A stretch of DNA of 64,000 nt from Mesorhizobium loti R88b. GTDB lineage: Bacteria > Pseudomonadota > Alphaproteobacteria > Rhizobiales > Rhizobiaceae. Below, piece after piece: positions 36,386 through 45,786 of the stretch (position 1 is its first letter; each line of letters opens with the position of its first letter). The notes beneath the pieces were generated by a model. That model searched no databases, was not told the origin of the DNA, and worked only from the letters and a program-made list of their open reading frames with translations. The stretch spans positions 6,697,001 to 6,761,000 of the forward strand of contig NZ_CP033367.1 in the NCBI RefSeq assembly GCF_013170845.1. The letters are read 5' to 3'. The translations under genes and the position numbers were made by a program.

Positions 36386-37360
36386 TCAGCGAATAACCGG
36401 CTCGCCATGGAAGCGCCGGCGCGAGGGCGGCGAGACGCCGAAGCCGACTTCCATCATCAGCCGTGGCGTGCGCGACGGTACGGTGCCCATATGAAAGCCG
36501 AACGGGTCTTCGACGAAGCCGAGGCCGGCTTCGCCGGTCAGCGTGACGGGGCTGTCATCGCCATAGACCTTGAGAACTTCCTGCGCCGGATGGCCGACAA
36601 GCAGCGTCAGCTGATGCTTGATGGCGCGGCGGTTATGACTGCCCCGCACATAGACATGCGGGCCGGTGCCTTCGTCGACCGGCGTCAGGTAGAAGAAGAA
36701 TTTCAGCATCCTCCAGTCATCGAGATCGAAATGATACTTGCCGAGCGAGGCACGGTTCTTGTCGGCGTCGGAGGCCTGGCCGGTCGGGAAGCTCCACCAC
36801 ACCCGTGTGGTGATCAGTTTCGCCTGAGCGCCCAGATAATGCGCGGCGATGTCGAGCAGCAGCGGGTCGTTCTGGATGGCGACCGCTGCCTTGCAGCCGA
36901 GGATGTGTTCGAAAAAGTGGCCGCTGAGCAGCGAGCGGCCGAAACGCTTCTCGGCCTCGGCATGGTCCTCAGCCATGAATTCGAGACGGCGATCGAAATT
37001 GCCGAAACAAGGCGTGTAGCGGGCGAAGGCGGCGATCTCCTCATGGATGGAAGTCGGCAGGACGAGCCCGCAAAACAACCCGTCCGACCGCAGCGCCTCG
37101 ACAATTTCCTGGCGATCGACGCCGGCAAACATGGTGTCGTGGGCATTTTGCGACACGCGAACCGGCTTTGCCCCACGCCAGTGCATCCGGCGCGCCGGCA
37201 TGGTGCGGGCGAGCACGAACATCGGCAGCCATGCCGGGTTCTCGCGAATGTCCGACAGATAGGTCGGAATGCGCACGGCGATGCGGCGCAGCACGCCGCC
37301 GTTTCGCGCGATGGCCTCGAGACTGGCGGCGCCGGATTTGTCAGGGCTCGAAAGGGTCAT
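36386..37360 (-). CDS. Phytanoyl-CoA dioxygenase-like Fe(II)/2-oxoglutarate oxygenase
   Basis: 324 residues. The 2-oxoglutarate oxygenase fold is indicated by KYHFDLDDWRMLKFFFYLTP (Fe-binding His-x-Asp), EGTGPHVYVRGSHN, the distal His in FGFHMGTVP and the Arg in TPRLMMEVGF that would bind 2-oxoglutarate. The first ~110 residues are an N-terminal extension also found in the truncated copy at 15902-16266. Substrate unknown. It precedes the ParB/DUF2958/ArdC module. Confidence 0.82.
   Translation of the reverse strand: MTLSSPDKSGAASLEAIARNGGVLRRIAVRIPTYLSDIRENPAWLPMFVLARTMPARRMHWRGAKPVRVSQNAHDTMFAGVDRQEIVEALRSDGLFCGLVLPTSIHEEIAAFARYTPCFGNFDRRLEFMAEDHAEAEKRFGRSLLSGHFFEHILGCKAAVAIQNDPLLLDIAAHYLGAQAKLITTRVWWSFPTGQASDADKNRASLGKYHFDLDDWRMLKFFFYLTPVDEGTGPHVYVRGSHNRRAIKHQLTLLVGHPAQEVLKVYGDDSPVTLTGEAGLGFVEDPFGFHMGTVPSRTPRLMMEVGFGVSPPSRRRFHGEPVIR
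37017..37350. repeat. Duplicated segment, left part (copy at 15933-16266)
   Basis: Gap-free match to 15933-16266 with few substitutions; covers the first third of the phytanoyl-CoA dioxygenase-like gene. Confidence 0.88.
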
Positions 37361-37603
37361 GAAGGTCCTCAGCTATGAATGCAATATGATATCGACGAAG
37401 CATCGGTTCTCACTGCCTCGCCGCTGGTCCAAGCCCGATTCCCGCAACGGAAGGACGTTTAGGCGCGCGTCGGATTTTGTGCAACGCACAATAGCCTTGT
37501 GCGTGGCAAAAGCTGTTCGGATCGCCGTGCGCATCAGCCAATATTCCAGCGGCAGGCAAACGGGGCGGCGGCACTTAGAAAGAGCCGCCGCCCGGCTTGG
37601 CAG

Positions 37604-39334
37604 CTATTGGCGGACGAACAGCGGCTGGACGCTCGCCCATTGATCGGCGGTGCGGAAGCCGCCGCGTTTCGTGTAGCTTTCGACCGGGAATTTCATCCAG
37701 TTGGGCAGCCAGTTGTCGATCTTCTCGCGGCCGTTCTCGCCCGACAGGCAATCGCGGATGATCTTCTTTTGCGTCTTGACCTTCTCGGCGACATTGCCGT
37801 CGGCGACAGGCTTGCCGGCGAGGTCGGCCAGCATTGCATTGGCGATCTCCCTGTCGCGCAGCAGGTCGAAGAAGGCGTCGTCCGCTTGCCACCACGCGCC
37901 CATGTCGATGCCCAGATGGTTGCCGAGGGCCTCGACGATGGCGCTGCCGGCTTCGAGCGTCTCGGCCATGGCAAGGCTGAGAACGCGCATGACGTCATCG
38001 TCGCAAAGTGCCAGCAAACGGGCGAAGACGGCGGCAAGCGCAAAGGCGTCGCCATTGCCGCCGGCTATCGCACCCTCCTCGTCGGGCTGCCCAAGCAGCG
38101 CAAGCACCGCGCGCCGTTTTTCGGCGAATACAGCTTCGGCCCTGGACGCGGCAATGCTTGCCGCCACCGCTTCATTGGCGGTGCGCTGCGGCTCGCGGCG
38201 AACCTGCCACAGGCCCGAGCCTGCGATGGCATGCGCCACCATCAGGCGCAGCGCGACATCCGGATGGTCGAGCATGGCGGTACGCACGGCTCCGTGGCGG
38301 TGCAGATCGACATAGTTCTGCATCGGCCCGGTGAGTTCCGGCCGCGACGGCCTGGCTGGCGTTTCGTCGGGCTCGCCGCCCTCGCCTTGCGCGCGGGCGC
38401 GGCGGGCCTCCTTGCGCGACAGCCAGCCCTCATGGCACTCGACCGCGCCGCGATGCGAGACTGATATGAAGACCTTGCCGCCCTTCTTCCTCGGCGTCTT
38501 TTCGTGGTCCCAAGACTGGAAATGCTGGCCCGGTTCGAGCACGGCCACCTCGGGCCAGCCGGCTTCCAGATAGGCATCGCGTTTGGCGGCGATGGCCTCG
38601 TTCTGCTTTTGCCAGAACAGGTCGGCATCGGCGAAATAGCTGTCCTCGCCGAACAGGTCGCAGACGATCAGGCCCGGATAGTCCTCGATGGCAAACAGCG
38701 CCATCTTGGTGGAAATCGACTGGCCGCCGAACAGCCATTGCTTCAACTGGTGGCCTTGCGGCGCGTATTGCTCGGGGTCGGCATAAAGCGCCAGCCAATC
38801 CTTCTGCTGCCCCTTGGAGGCCATGGTCAGATGGCGCGCCGTCTCGGCGTCGATGTCCTCGCGCCGATAGGCCTCGCGGATTTTGGGCAGAAGATCGCCG
38901 AGCGCCAGAATGCGTTTGACCAGAAGCTCGGTGACGCCGAAGGTTGCGGCGATATCTGGAATGGTGCGGCCTTCCCTGATCAGCCGCGAAAACGTCTCCC
39001 ACTGCGACACCTCGTCGGGATCGAGCCGGGCGAAGTTTTCGATCAGCGAGGCCTCGAGCGCGTCGGCGTCGTCGCCGTCCTCCATGATGGCGCAGGGCAA
39101 GGCATTGCGCTGGCCGCGCTCGTCGGCGAGCGACTTCGCGGCGAAATAGCGGCGCCGGCCGGCGACGATCTCGAAGCTTTCCGGCGTGCCGTTGGGCCGC
39201 ACCAGAAGCGGCACCAGGACGCCGCGCGCGCGAACCGATGGCAAGATATCCGACACGTCGGGCGCGCGTTTGGAATGGCGCATGTTGAGCGCGGAAATGT
39301 TGAGCTTATCAAGCGGAATGTGGGCAAGTTGCAT
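37604..39334 (-). CDS. ParB/RepB/Spo0J-family protein of accessory-element module
   Basis: 576 residues from the ATG at 39334; the longer open frame upstream is not ParB-like. The ParB N-terminal domain has NMRHSKRAPDVSDILPSVRA and the IVAGRRRYFAAKSLAD nucleotide-binding motif. An HTH follows (TIPDIAATFGVTELLVKRIL). The long C-terminal ~350 residues are specific to this rhizobial plasmid/ICE subfamily. It probably binds DNA; with DUF2958 and ArdC neighbours it forms a conserved accessory module, not a chromosome partition pair, as no ParA is present. Confidence 0.88.
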   Translation of the reverse strand: MQLAHIPLDKLNISALNMRHSKRAPDVSDILPSVRARGVLVPLLVRPNGTPESFEIVAGRRRYFAAKSLADERGQRNALPCAIMEDGDDADALEASLIENFARLDPDEVSQWETFSRLIREGRTIPDIAATFGVTELLVKRILALGDLLPKIREAYRREDIDAETARHLTMASKGQQKDWLALYADPEQYAPQGHQLKQWLFGGQSISTKMALFAIEDYPGLIVCDLFGEDSYFADADLFWQKQNEAIAAKRDAYLEAGWPEVAVLEPGQHFQSWDHEKTPRKKGGKVFISVSHRGAVECHEGWLSRKEARRARAQGEGGEPDETPARPSRPELTGPMQNYVDLHRHGAVRTAMLDHPDVALRLMVAHAIAGSGLWQVRREPQRTANEAVAASIAASRAEAVFAEKRRAVLALLGQPDEEGAIAGGNGDAFALAAVFARLLALCDDDVMRVLSLAMAETLEAGSAIVEALGNHLGIDMGAWWQADDAFFDLLRDREIANAMLADLAGKPVADGNVAEKVKTQKKIIRDCLSGENGREKIDNWLPNWMKFPVESYTKRGGFRTADQWASVQPLFVRQ

Positions 39335-39411
39335 GGTTTGTCTCCTTGGTTGAGGGGTGGGATTTCCCGCCGCAGAGGCTGCAAGCCGGCGCGGCGGGAC
39401 GGTTTTCGCGC

Positions 39412-39831
39412 CTAGCGGCGCGTCTGTTCCGCCGTGTCGGGCGGAAGCTTGGAATGGGCGTTGCCAAGGGCCTCTGCCGCCTGTCGCAGCAACCGCTCGG
39501 CTTCGGTGATGTGGCCGGCGCTGCACGCTGCCTGGGCGTAGACGGAGAGCGGAAACTCGGCCTTGAAGCCGAGGTCGCGCTCGATGCCGAGGCCAAGCCG
39601 CCCCTTGACGCTTGCAAGCTCGGCAAGGCTGACGCTGCCGAGTTCGGGGAAGCCGAAGCCGAGGTCGCAAAGGCCGAAAAGGGTGTCGCCGTCGGCGTCG
39701 AGTTCAGTGAGAAGCCAGGTTGCTGGCCCGGTCGGATCGAACAGTTTGACCACCGGGACATGGTCGGTTTCGGTGTCGGTTGCGCCATTGGCGAGCAGCC
39801 GGGCGCAAAGCTCGTCGGTGATCAGGATCAT
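39412..39831 (-). CDS. DUF2958 family protein
   Basis: 139 residues beginning MILITDELCARLLANGA, with DHVPVVKLFDPTGPATWLLT and ELDADGDTLFGLCDLGFGFP, the hallmark of DUF2958 proteins encoded on conjugative elements. Function unknown. Sits between the ParB-like and ArdC genes in the same direction, as in many rhizobial elements. Confidence 0.85.
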   Translation of the reverse strand: MILITDELCARLLANGATDTETDHVPVVKLFDPTGPATWLLTELDADGDTLFGLCDLGFGFPELGSVSLAELASVKGRLGLGIERDLGFKAEFPLSVYAQAACSAGHITEAERLLRQAAEALGNAHSKLPPDTAEQTRR

Positions 39832-40034
39832 GGGAAACTCCTCTCAAAACGGTTCGAGTTGATTTCTGGCGTCATCGAACAGCCCGATATCGAGCGGCTT
39901 TTGCGCCGCGCGCGGGCGCATCGGCGCGTCCGCCAAAGGGCAAGGCGGTCGCGCGTGGTGAGCGGCCGGACACCGGGAATGAGCGTCTGCTCGCGGTTTC
40001 GGTTCGGTCTGCAGGGTGTCGGGATCGCGCGCGC

Positions 40035-40997
40035 TCATGCCGCGATCTCGTCTTGTTGCGCGCCTTGGGCCTCGGCGTTGAAGCCCAGAAGAAAATCGGC
40101 GGCCTTGGAGGCAAGGCTGGCGGCGCGGAAGATGGCGCGATTGTCCTCGCGCAGCATCGTCAGCCATGCGCCGATATAGTCGGCATGGCGCACGCTCGGC
40201 TCGATGCCGAGGGTCGAACAGACAAAGGCTGCGGTGATTTCGGCAACCAGTTCCTCGCGCGCATAGGCCTTGGAACCGAAGGCGCTGGAGAGGTCGCGCG
40301 CCAGCCGCGCCGGGTGGCCCGTCCAGTGGCCAAGCTCGTGGAAGCAGGTGCGGTAATAGTCGATCTGCTGAAAGAATGCGGGCTGCGGCGGCACCTGAAT
40401 GGTGTCACTGCCCGGCATGTAGAAAGCGCGATCGCCGCCGATGCGGAAATCCGCGCCGCTTGCTCGAATAAGCGCCTCGGCTTGGGGGATGATCTCGCGT
40501 TCGGGCAGCGGCTCGACGTTGCGGTAAAGGTGCGCGGGCAGGCCGTCGCACTGCGCGACGTTGAAGACGGTGAAGCGCTTCAAGAAAGGCACCGCCTGCG
40601 GCTCGTCGCCGTCTGTCCTGGCGCGCTCCTGCTCGCCCTTTGGGACAAAGCGGTCGGCATGCACGATTGTTGTGCCGCGCTCGCCCTTCCTGACATTGCC
40701 GCCAAGGGCAAGCGCCTGCCGGAAGGTCAGCCAGTTCTGGCCGGGATAGCTGCGCTCGATGACGGCGCCCCACAGGATGAGGATGTTGATGCCGGAATAG
40801 CGGCGCCCGGTGGCCGCGTTGCTGGGCAGGCCGAGGTCGGCCTTTGCGCTGCCCCATGGCTTGACCCATGGCACGGTGCCGCGCTCCAGTTCGGCAATGA
40901 TGCGGTCCGTGATTTCCTGATAAAGGCTGGCGCCCGGGCGCCCGCCCCTGCCCGCGCCAGCCTCTCGGCTGCCGGAACGCTGGTGTTTTGCACGCAT
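40035..40997 (-). CDS. ardC: ArdC-type antirestriction protein (ssDNA-binding plus zincin)
   Basis: 320 residues. The N-terminal ArdC domain (~22-150) starts LYQEITDRIIAELERGTVPW and includes NAATGRRYSGINILILW; the C-terminal zincin-like metallopeptidase has the zinc motif FHELGHWTGHP. ArdC protects incoming conjugative DNA against host restriction. Upstream end of the ArdC-DUF2958-ParB module on the minus strand. Confidence 0.92.
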   Translation of the reverse strand: MRAKHQRSGSREAGAGRGGRPGASLYQEITDRIIAELERGTVPWVKPWGSAKADLGLPSNAATGRRYSGINILILWGAVIERSYPGQNWLTFRQALALGGNVRKGERGTTIVHADRFVPKGEQERARTDGDEPQAVPFLKRFTVFNVAQCDGLPAHLYRNVEPLPEREIIPQAEALIRASGADFRIGGDRAFYMPGSDTIQVPPQPAFFQQIDYYRTCFHELGHWTGHPARLARDLSSAFGSKAYAREELVAEITAAFVCSTLGIEPSVRHADYIGAWLTMLREDNRAIFRAASLASKAADFLLGFNAEAQGAQQDEIAA

Positions 40998-41421
40998 CGT
41001 CTGGTCCTCCGCTCTTCAATCCCGCGCCTTTCCCCGGAAGCGGGGTGGGCGGCGAGACGCGACCGGAAAGGCCCGCCGTCGGAGGCGGACCGCATCCGAA
41101 GGACCGGAACGAAGAGGAGGACCCGAAGCGAAGCGAAGGGTTGCGGGATGCCGCGGCGGGCCTAGAAGGGAGTGCCGCCCACCCCGCGCCGCCGGGAACG
41201 GCCAACGAACAAACCGCGCCGGCCGACAGGGCGGCGACCGTCAGCAGCCGACAGGCTGCCCGCGCCAGGGGGCGAAGCCGGATGGCCGAGACCGCCGGAG
41301 CCTGGCGAAGAAAAAGCGGGCTCGGTTCACGAGCACCCGGCACGCGCCGTCAGGCGCGCGGGCGCATCAGATTTCTGCGCCGTGCGGACATCGGTTTGGC
41401 GTTCCGGTCGCACTCGTTCAA
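40998..41421. other. GC-rich leader of the ArdC module with repeated segment
   Basis: No gene. 41201-41365 recurs at 16267-16431. The rest is very GC-rich and would contain the promoter of the ardC transcript and the 3' end of the omptin gene. Confidence 0.5.
41201..41365. repeat. Duplicated segment, right part (copy at 16267-16431)
   Basis: Near-identical to 16267-16431. Together with 37017-37350 it defines the ends of the segment whose middle is missing in the 16-kb copy. Confidence 0.85.
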
Positions 41422-42390
41422 TCAGAACGAGGTCTTGATGCCGACCATCACCGTCGCCGCGGCAAAATCGCCGCCGATCCAGTCGTCTTCGCCGCCAGTC
41501 TCTGCGCCGGTCGCAATGTCATAGGTGTTGTAGTCGCCGCGAGCGGTGAACACCTTTTCGTAGGAACCGGAGACGAAGAAGCTGGTCCGCTCGTTGTACT
41601 GGTAGCCGACGCTGCCGCCGACCATCAGAACCGGCGCCGCTTCGAAATCATCCTCGAAGCGCAGGTCACGCATCCAGTGATGATCGGTAGCGCCGGCGGA
41701 GAAGGTCGTGCCGCCCTTCAGCGCAAAGCCGAAGTTCCAGCGATCCTGGACATAGGTCGCATCGATGCCGGCGAAGGCGACCGGCAATTTCTGCTGGTAG
41801 CTGATGGCCTTTGCGTCTCCTGGGAAGTCGCCAACCGAATCCCGGAAGCCGGCAACGCTGTAGACATAGGAGCCGCCATAGGCAGTCCACTTGACCGAGG
41901 TGTACTTGAAACCACCGTTGACGTTGATCAGCAGCTGGTCGCTGACCTGGAAATCGTGGCCGAGCGCGACGGTTGCCGAATAGAAGTAATCAAGATCGGT
42001 GTCGGAATGGCGCGAACGGTCGCTCCAGTCGTTCCAGCCATCATTGGTCGAGAATGGCGGGATCCAGTCATAGTCTTCCATGTAGCTGTTGCCGCTGAAG
42101 GCGATCTGGCCGGAAAGCTTGGCGGTCCAGCCGGCCTCGCTGCGCGCCGTCATCTCGGCTGAAATGACCGCAGAGGTGCTTTCCCAGATAAGGTGGCTCA
42201 GCTTCGAGCCGCTGCCGGGAGCCTGATAGACTAGCTCGTTGGCCTCGATGTCGATGACGCCGACGCCGCCAACGAAAGAGAAATTGGGATTGTAGGGCGC
42301 CGGTTCGCTCGCCACCGCGTCGCTGGCCATCGCCGGCCAGGCAGCGAGCAACGCTGCCGCTCCACCAAAGACTTTCGCGTACAATTTCAT
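41422..42390 (-). CDS. Omptin-family outer membrane protease
   Basis: 322 residues from the ATG at 42390, which opens a signal peptide (MKLYAKVFGGAAALLAAWPA, cleavage after MAS-A) and has a GAGGG binding site. The mature part is a ten-strand barrel ending in Phe. Omptin active-site features are visible: MEDYDW (Asp pair) and TDHHWM (Asp-His). Omptins cut peptides between basic residues at the cell surface, and in pathogens degrade host antimicrobial peptides; in a rhizobium a role against plant peptides is possible but unproven. Confidence 0.88.
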   Translation of the reverse strand: MKLYAKVFGGAAALLAAWPAMASDAVASEPAPYNPNFSFVGGVGVIDIEANELVYQAPGSGSKLSHLIWESTSAVISAEMTARSEAGWTAKLSGQIAFSGNSYMEDYDWIPPFSTNDGWNDWSDRSRHSDTDLDYFYSATVALGHDFQVSDQLLINVNGGFKYTSVKWTAYGGSYVYSVAGFRDSVGDFPGDAKAISYQQKLPVAFAGIDATYVQDRWNFGFALKGGTTFSAGATDHHWMRDLRFEDDFEAAPVLMVGGSVGYQYNERTSFFVSGSYEKVFTARGDYNTYDIATGAETGGEDDWIGGDFAAATVMVGIKTSF

Positions 42391-42478
42391 GGGACTACCC
42401 TCATAGGAATCATCGTCGGCTATACGCAGCGTAACCGGGTGCACGTCAGGTGCGGTCGTCTATGCAGCGCCCCTGTAG

Positions 42479-42703
42479 GTGGCGAAATTGCCGCCCTCGG
42501 CTCTGTTCCTCAACACTCAAGGAAACGCCGTTGACGTGACCCGATTGACGGCGGTTTTTGCCGATGCGTTCCGGGCGGCCGGCGTGACGGGAACCCTGCA
42601 TTATCCGAGGCACACATTTGCGATGACGATGCTGGTACGATTGCAGCGTCAGGCAGCGACCACGCCGGACCTCAATCCGCTGAGATCGTGCAGGTTGCTT
42701 TGA
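42479..42703 (+). pseudogene. Phage-type tyrosine recombinase relic (C-terminal part)
   Basis: ALFLNTQGNAVDVTRLTAVF then HYPRHTFAMTML matches the H-x-x-R box region of a tyrosine integrase. Nothing upstream continues it and the catalytic Tyr segment is missing. A dead remnant of an integration event. Confidence 0.7.
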
Positions 42704-42727
42704 GCAGCCCATAGCAAACTCTCTAGT

Positions 42728-43183
42728 CTAGATAATCCGATAGAGCCGAGGGCCGAGTTCCTCGAACCCGTTGCGCAGATAGAAATCGAGCGTGCGCTTC
42801 CATTTTGGTTGCCTGGGCGCTGCAAGCTCAAGTCGCTTCCAACCACGCGCACGGCCTTCCCGCGAGGCGACCTCAAGCAGATGAGGGGCAATCCCTTTGG
42901 AGCGCTTTTCGGGTCGAACATACAGCTCCGAAATATAGCCGAACTTACCTCCTGCATAGATCGCCGTGCATTCATTCAGCACCATGATGCCGACCGGCTC
43001 GTCATCTGCACTTGCGATCACGGCGACCACGCCAGCGTCGGCAAGCATTATCTGCGCGCTTTGTCTCACGTCGTCGGGCGCGGGCGCTTTCCCGCCAGTG
43101 AGTTCATCGAGTAGCGCGTGAATAAAACGGACGACCGTCCCTGCGTCCGTTGCGTTGGCGCGGCGCGTAGATATGGAAGGCAT
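42728..43183 (-). CDS. GNAT family N-acetyltransferase
   Basis: 151 residues with the GNAT acetyl-CoA motif ISELYVRPEKRSKGIAPHLL (motif A) and DFYLRNGFEELGPRLYR at the end. The substrate is not evident. Monocistronic, following an AT-rich region. Confidence 0.85.
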   Translation of the reverse strand: MPSISTRRANATDAGTVVRFIHALLDELTGGKAPAPDDVRQSAQIMLADAGVVAVIASADDEPVGIMVLNECTAIYAGGKFGYISELYVRPEKRSKGIAPHLLEVASREGRARGWKRLELAAPRQPKWKRTLDFYLRNGFEELGPRLYRII

Positions 43184-43572
43184 ATTTTCTCCTGCTAGTG
43201 GTCAAAATCCCGAGTCACGCTGCTATCCGCGCAGATCCGACTCACTCTTTTAAGTAACTCTGACGAGTGAACAGCATTTTTCATCGAAAATATGATAAAA
43301 GAATGCAAAATATATATTACAAGCATGCAGGATTACGGATGACTTGAGGTCAATTGCGCAGATAGGGGACCTTCTTACAAAAAATCAACCCGGTCACATC
43401 GCAACTGCACGGTGAAGCCCCTTGCCGAGGTAAGATGAAGCTGCAAGTCGAAAAGGGCCTGAGACAAAAGATGCAGCCTGAGATGCTCGTGCGGCCAGAA
43501 CGCTCGGACAATGCAGTCGAGCAAAGAGGACATCCGTAACGGGCGGCGAGAGCGCTCGACGGTCGCCACAAC
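43184..43572. other. AT-rich spacer
   Basis: About 390 bases; 43255-43330 is notably AT-rich and would hold the GNAT promoter. No gene recognised. Confidence 0.35.
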
Positions 43573-44688
43573 TCATTCGGCGCCAGCCGGAACACGAGCC
43601 GAGCCGACCGGTGCGCAGAGGCTGGTCGCCGCGCCGATCAAGTCGGACACGTCGGCCTCGGTCGTCGCGAAAGAGGTGACGAACCTCACGATCCCGGGCT
43701 CCCAGCGATCATGGTAGAAGCGGAATCCCATGTCGAGCAGCCCCCGGATCAGGGACGTGGGAAGTCGGCAGAACAGTATATTGGCCTCGGGCCGCTGCTG
43801 GATTTTCACGCCTGGCACCAGGGCCAACCCCCGCGCGAGCGCCGATGCCATCGCATTGGCATGGACCGCGTTGCGAAGCCAGACACCGTCCCTCAGATAA
43901 CCGTCCATTTGCGCCGCCATGAAGCGCATCTTGGAACTCAACTGGCCGGCCCGCTTGCGGCGAAAGGCGATCGTGCTCGCGAGATCTCTGCGAAACGAGA
44001 CGACCGCATCGACCCCAAACGTTCCGTTCTTGGTGGCGCCAAACGACACTAGGTCGACGCCGGCCTTCCACGTCATCTCGGCCGGCGAGCAGCGCAGAGT
44101 GACGAGGGCGTTGGCGAAGCGAGCACCGTCCATGTGGAGCGGCAGGTTCGCTGACCGGCAGATATGTCCGATCGCCCTGATTTCGTCGAGCGCGTAGACC
44201 GATCCCATCTCGGTCGCCTGCGTGATGCTGACGCTGGAGGGCTGGACCGAGTGGATATCGCCCACCATGCGCGTTGCATTGGCCGCCAAGGCGTCGATGG
44301 CGATTTTGCCAGCCTCGCCTGGAAGCTGCACCAACTTCGCACCGGCGGTGTAGAACTCCGGCGCGCCGCACTCGTCGCGGTTGATGTGTGCGTCGGCGTG
44401 CGAGAGGATGCTGCCCCATGGCGGCGTAATCGCCGCGAGCGCCAGCGCGTTCGCCGCCGACCCCGTCGAAACGAGGAACACGTCGACCGCATGCTCGAAC
44501 ACCTCGGCGAGCTGGCGCTCGACGGTATGCGTCAGCTCATCGTTGCCGTAGGGAAGCGCCTGACCCGACGCGCACGCGGTGATGGCTGCGATCACCTCGG
44601 GGGAGACGCCGGCGATGTTGTCGCTGGTGAAGCCGCGGGGGCGGGTCTGCTTGCTGTCGCTCATGGTCTTGACGCTCGTTTCATCCAT
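43573..44688 (-). CDS. Low-specificity L-threonine aldolase-like PLP enzyme
   Basis: 371 residues; a start nine codons in (MSDSKQTRPRGF) is possible. The family motifs are FTSDNIAGVSPEV (N-terminus), the strand with HMDGARFANAL and the PLP lysine in VSFGATKNGTFG. It would cleave threonine or allo-threonine to glycine and acetaldehyde, feeding the glycine pool used by GlyA. It lies 47 bp downstream of the AraC-type regulator on the same strand and is probably its co-transcribed partner. Confidence 0.87.
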   Translation of the reverse strand: MDETSVKTMSDSKQTRPRGFTSDNIAGVSPEVIAAITACASGQALPYGNDELTHTVERQLAEVFEHAVDVFLVSTGSAANALALAAITPPWGSILSHADAHINRDECGAPEFYTAGAKLVQLPGEAGKIAIDALAANATRMVGDIHSVQPSSVSITQATEMGSVYALDEIRAIGHICRSANLPLHMDGARFANALVTLRCSPAEMTWKAGVDLVSFGATKNGTFGVDAVVSFRRDLASTIAFRRKRAGQLSSKMRFMAAQMDGYLRDGVWLRNAVHANAMASALARGLALVPGVKIQQRPEANILFCRLPTSLIRGLLDMGFRFYHDRWEPGIVRFVTSFATTEADVSDLIGAATSLCAPVGSARVPAGAE

Positions 44689-44735
44689 TGAGCGTCCAAG
44701 CTAGACGGTTCGCCGCGCGCTTTATTGAACGATAT

Positions 44736-45527
44736 TCAAACGGAGAGGTAACGCGCCGGCGTCACCCCCAACACCGCTTTGAAGTGCCGGGTCAGGTGGC
44801 TCTGGTCCGCGAACCCTACCGCGACGGCGACCTCGGCGACCTGCTGACGTCGCCTCAGCAGCCGTCGCGCCTCGTCGATGCGGACCTGGATCAGGTAGCG
44901 GGTGGGGGGCAACCCGAAATGCGCCTTGAAGCCATCGATCAACGTCGCCTTGGAGCATCCGGCGAGGGCGGCCAGGGCGGCGAGCTGCAGGACTTCGTCA
45001 AAGTGGGCATGGATGAAGTCACGCACGTCGCGGAACCTCGGCGGCACGAATTTTGGCCCAGCAACGCGCGACCCGCCGACTTGTGCGAAAACGCGGCGCA
45101 GGAAGCGGATCAGATGCTCCTCGATCTCCAGTGCCGAGCTATGCTCATGTTCAAGGAGGCGCCAAAACGCGCTGAGGCCGTGTGCAACTGGGGCATTCTC
45201 CTGGAACGGGCTTTTGAAGTCGATCGTTCCGGGTTCGGTTTGGCTGCTGTCCTCAAGGACTTGCCGGACAAGGCCTTCGGGCATGTAGAAGATCTTCTGG
45301 CTCCAGCCAAGATCGTCACCAGCGCCCCCGAAATGCGGTTCGCCGGGCGCGAAGGTCGCGACGGTGCCGCTACCGGCGTGCCAAACCTCACCTCGGCACC
45401 AGACATCATGGACGCCTCGCTCGATCAGCCCGATCAGATACTCGTTGTGGATATGCTTGGAGAAATCCTGCCGGTGATAGTCCGCCGCCAGGTAATCGAG
45501 CCCACCAAGGACATCGGAGTGCTTCAT
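44736..45527 (-). CDS. AraC-family transcriptional regulator
   Basis: 263 residues from the ATG at 45527 (the frame is open further upstream without similarity). An N-terminal cupin-like sensor (~10-100, HIHNEYLIGLIERGVHD) is followed by the two-HTH AraC domain (~160-260) with LAALAGCSKATLIDGFKAHF and VAVAVGFADQSHLTRHFKAV. Likely controls the threonine aldolase gene just downstream. Confidence 0.88.
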   Translation of the reverse strand: MKHSDVLGGLDYLAADYHRQDFSKHIHNEYLIGLIERGVHDVWCRGEVWHAGSGTVATFAPGEPHFGGAGDDLGWSQKIFYMPEGLVRQVLEDSSQTEPGTIDFKSPFQENAPVAHGLSAFWRLLEHEHSSALEIEEHLIRFLRRVFAQVGGSRVAGPKFVPPRFRDVRDFIHAHFDEVLQLAALAALAGCSKATLIDGFKAHFGLPPTRYLIQVRIDEARRLLRRRQQVAEVAVAVGFADQSHLTRHFKAVLGVTPARYLSV

Positions 45528-45786
45528 CACCGCACGATTGCGCGGCGGCCGGCCCGGAGGTTCAGAACGGCCACGCGCCTTTTCGTCGCATTCTACGGCG
45601 GTATCGGCCACTTGATGGATCAATCCAGGTCGGTCGTCACAACGATATCGTGCTCTCGTCGCGAATTTCAAACCGAAGCAGGATTAATTGCCGCCCGAAG
45701 AGGGGCCTGCTGCAGGGCGGGCAGCGGATTGGCGGGATTAATCGTGTTTCAAGCTTGGGAAGTGGACCCGAGCGACGCGTGGCCGG

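Noticed and set aside
43350..43595. Minus-strand 81-codon frame
   Set aside because: Overlapped by two other open frames and the threonine aldolase end; no coding evidence.
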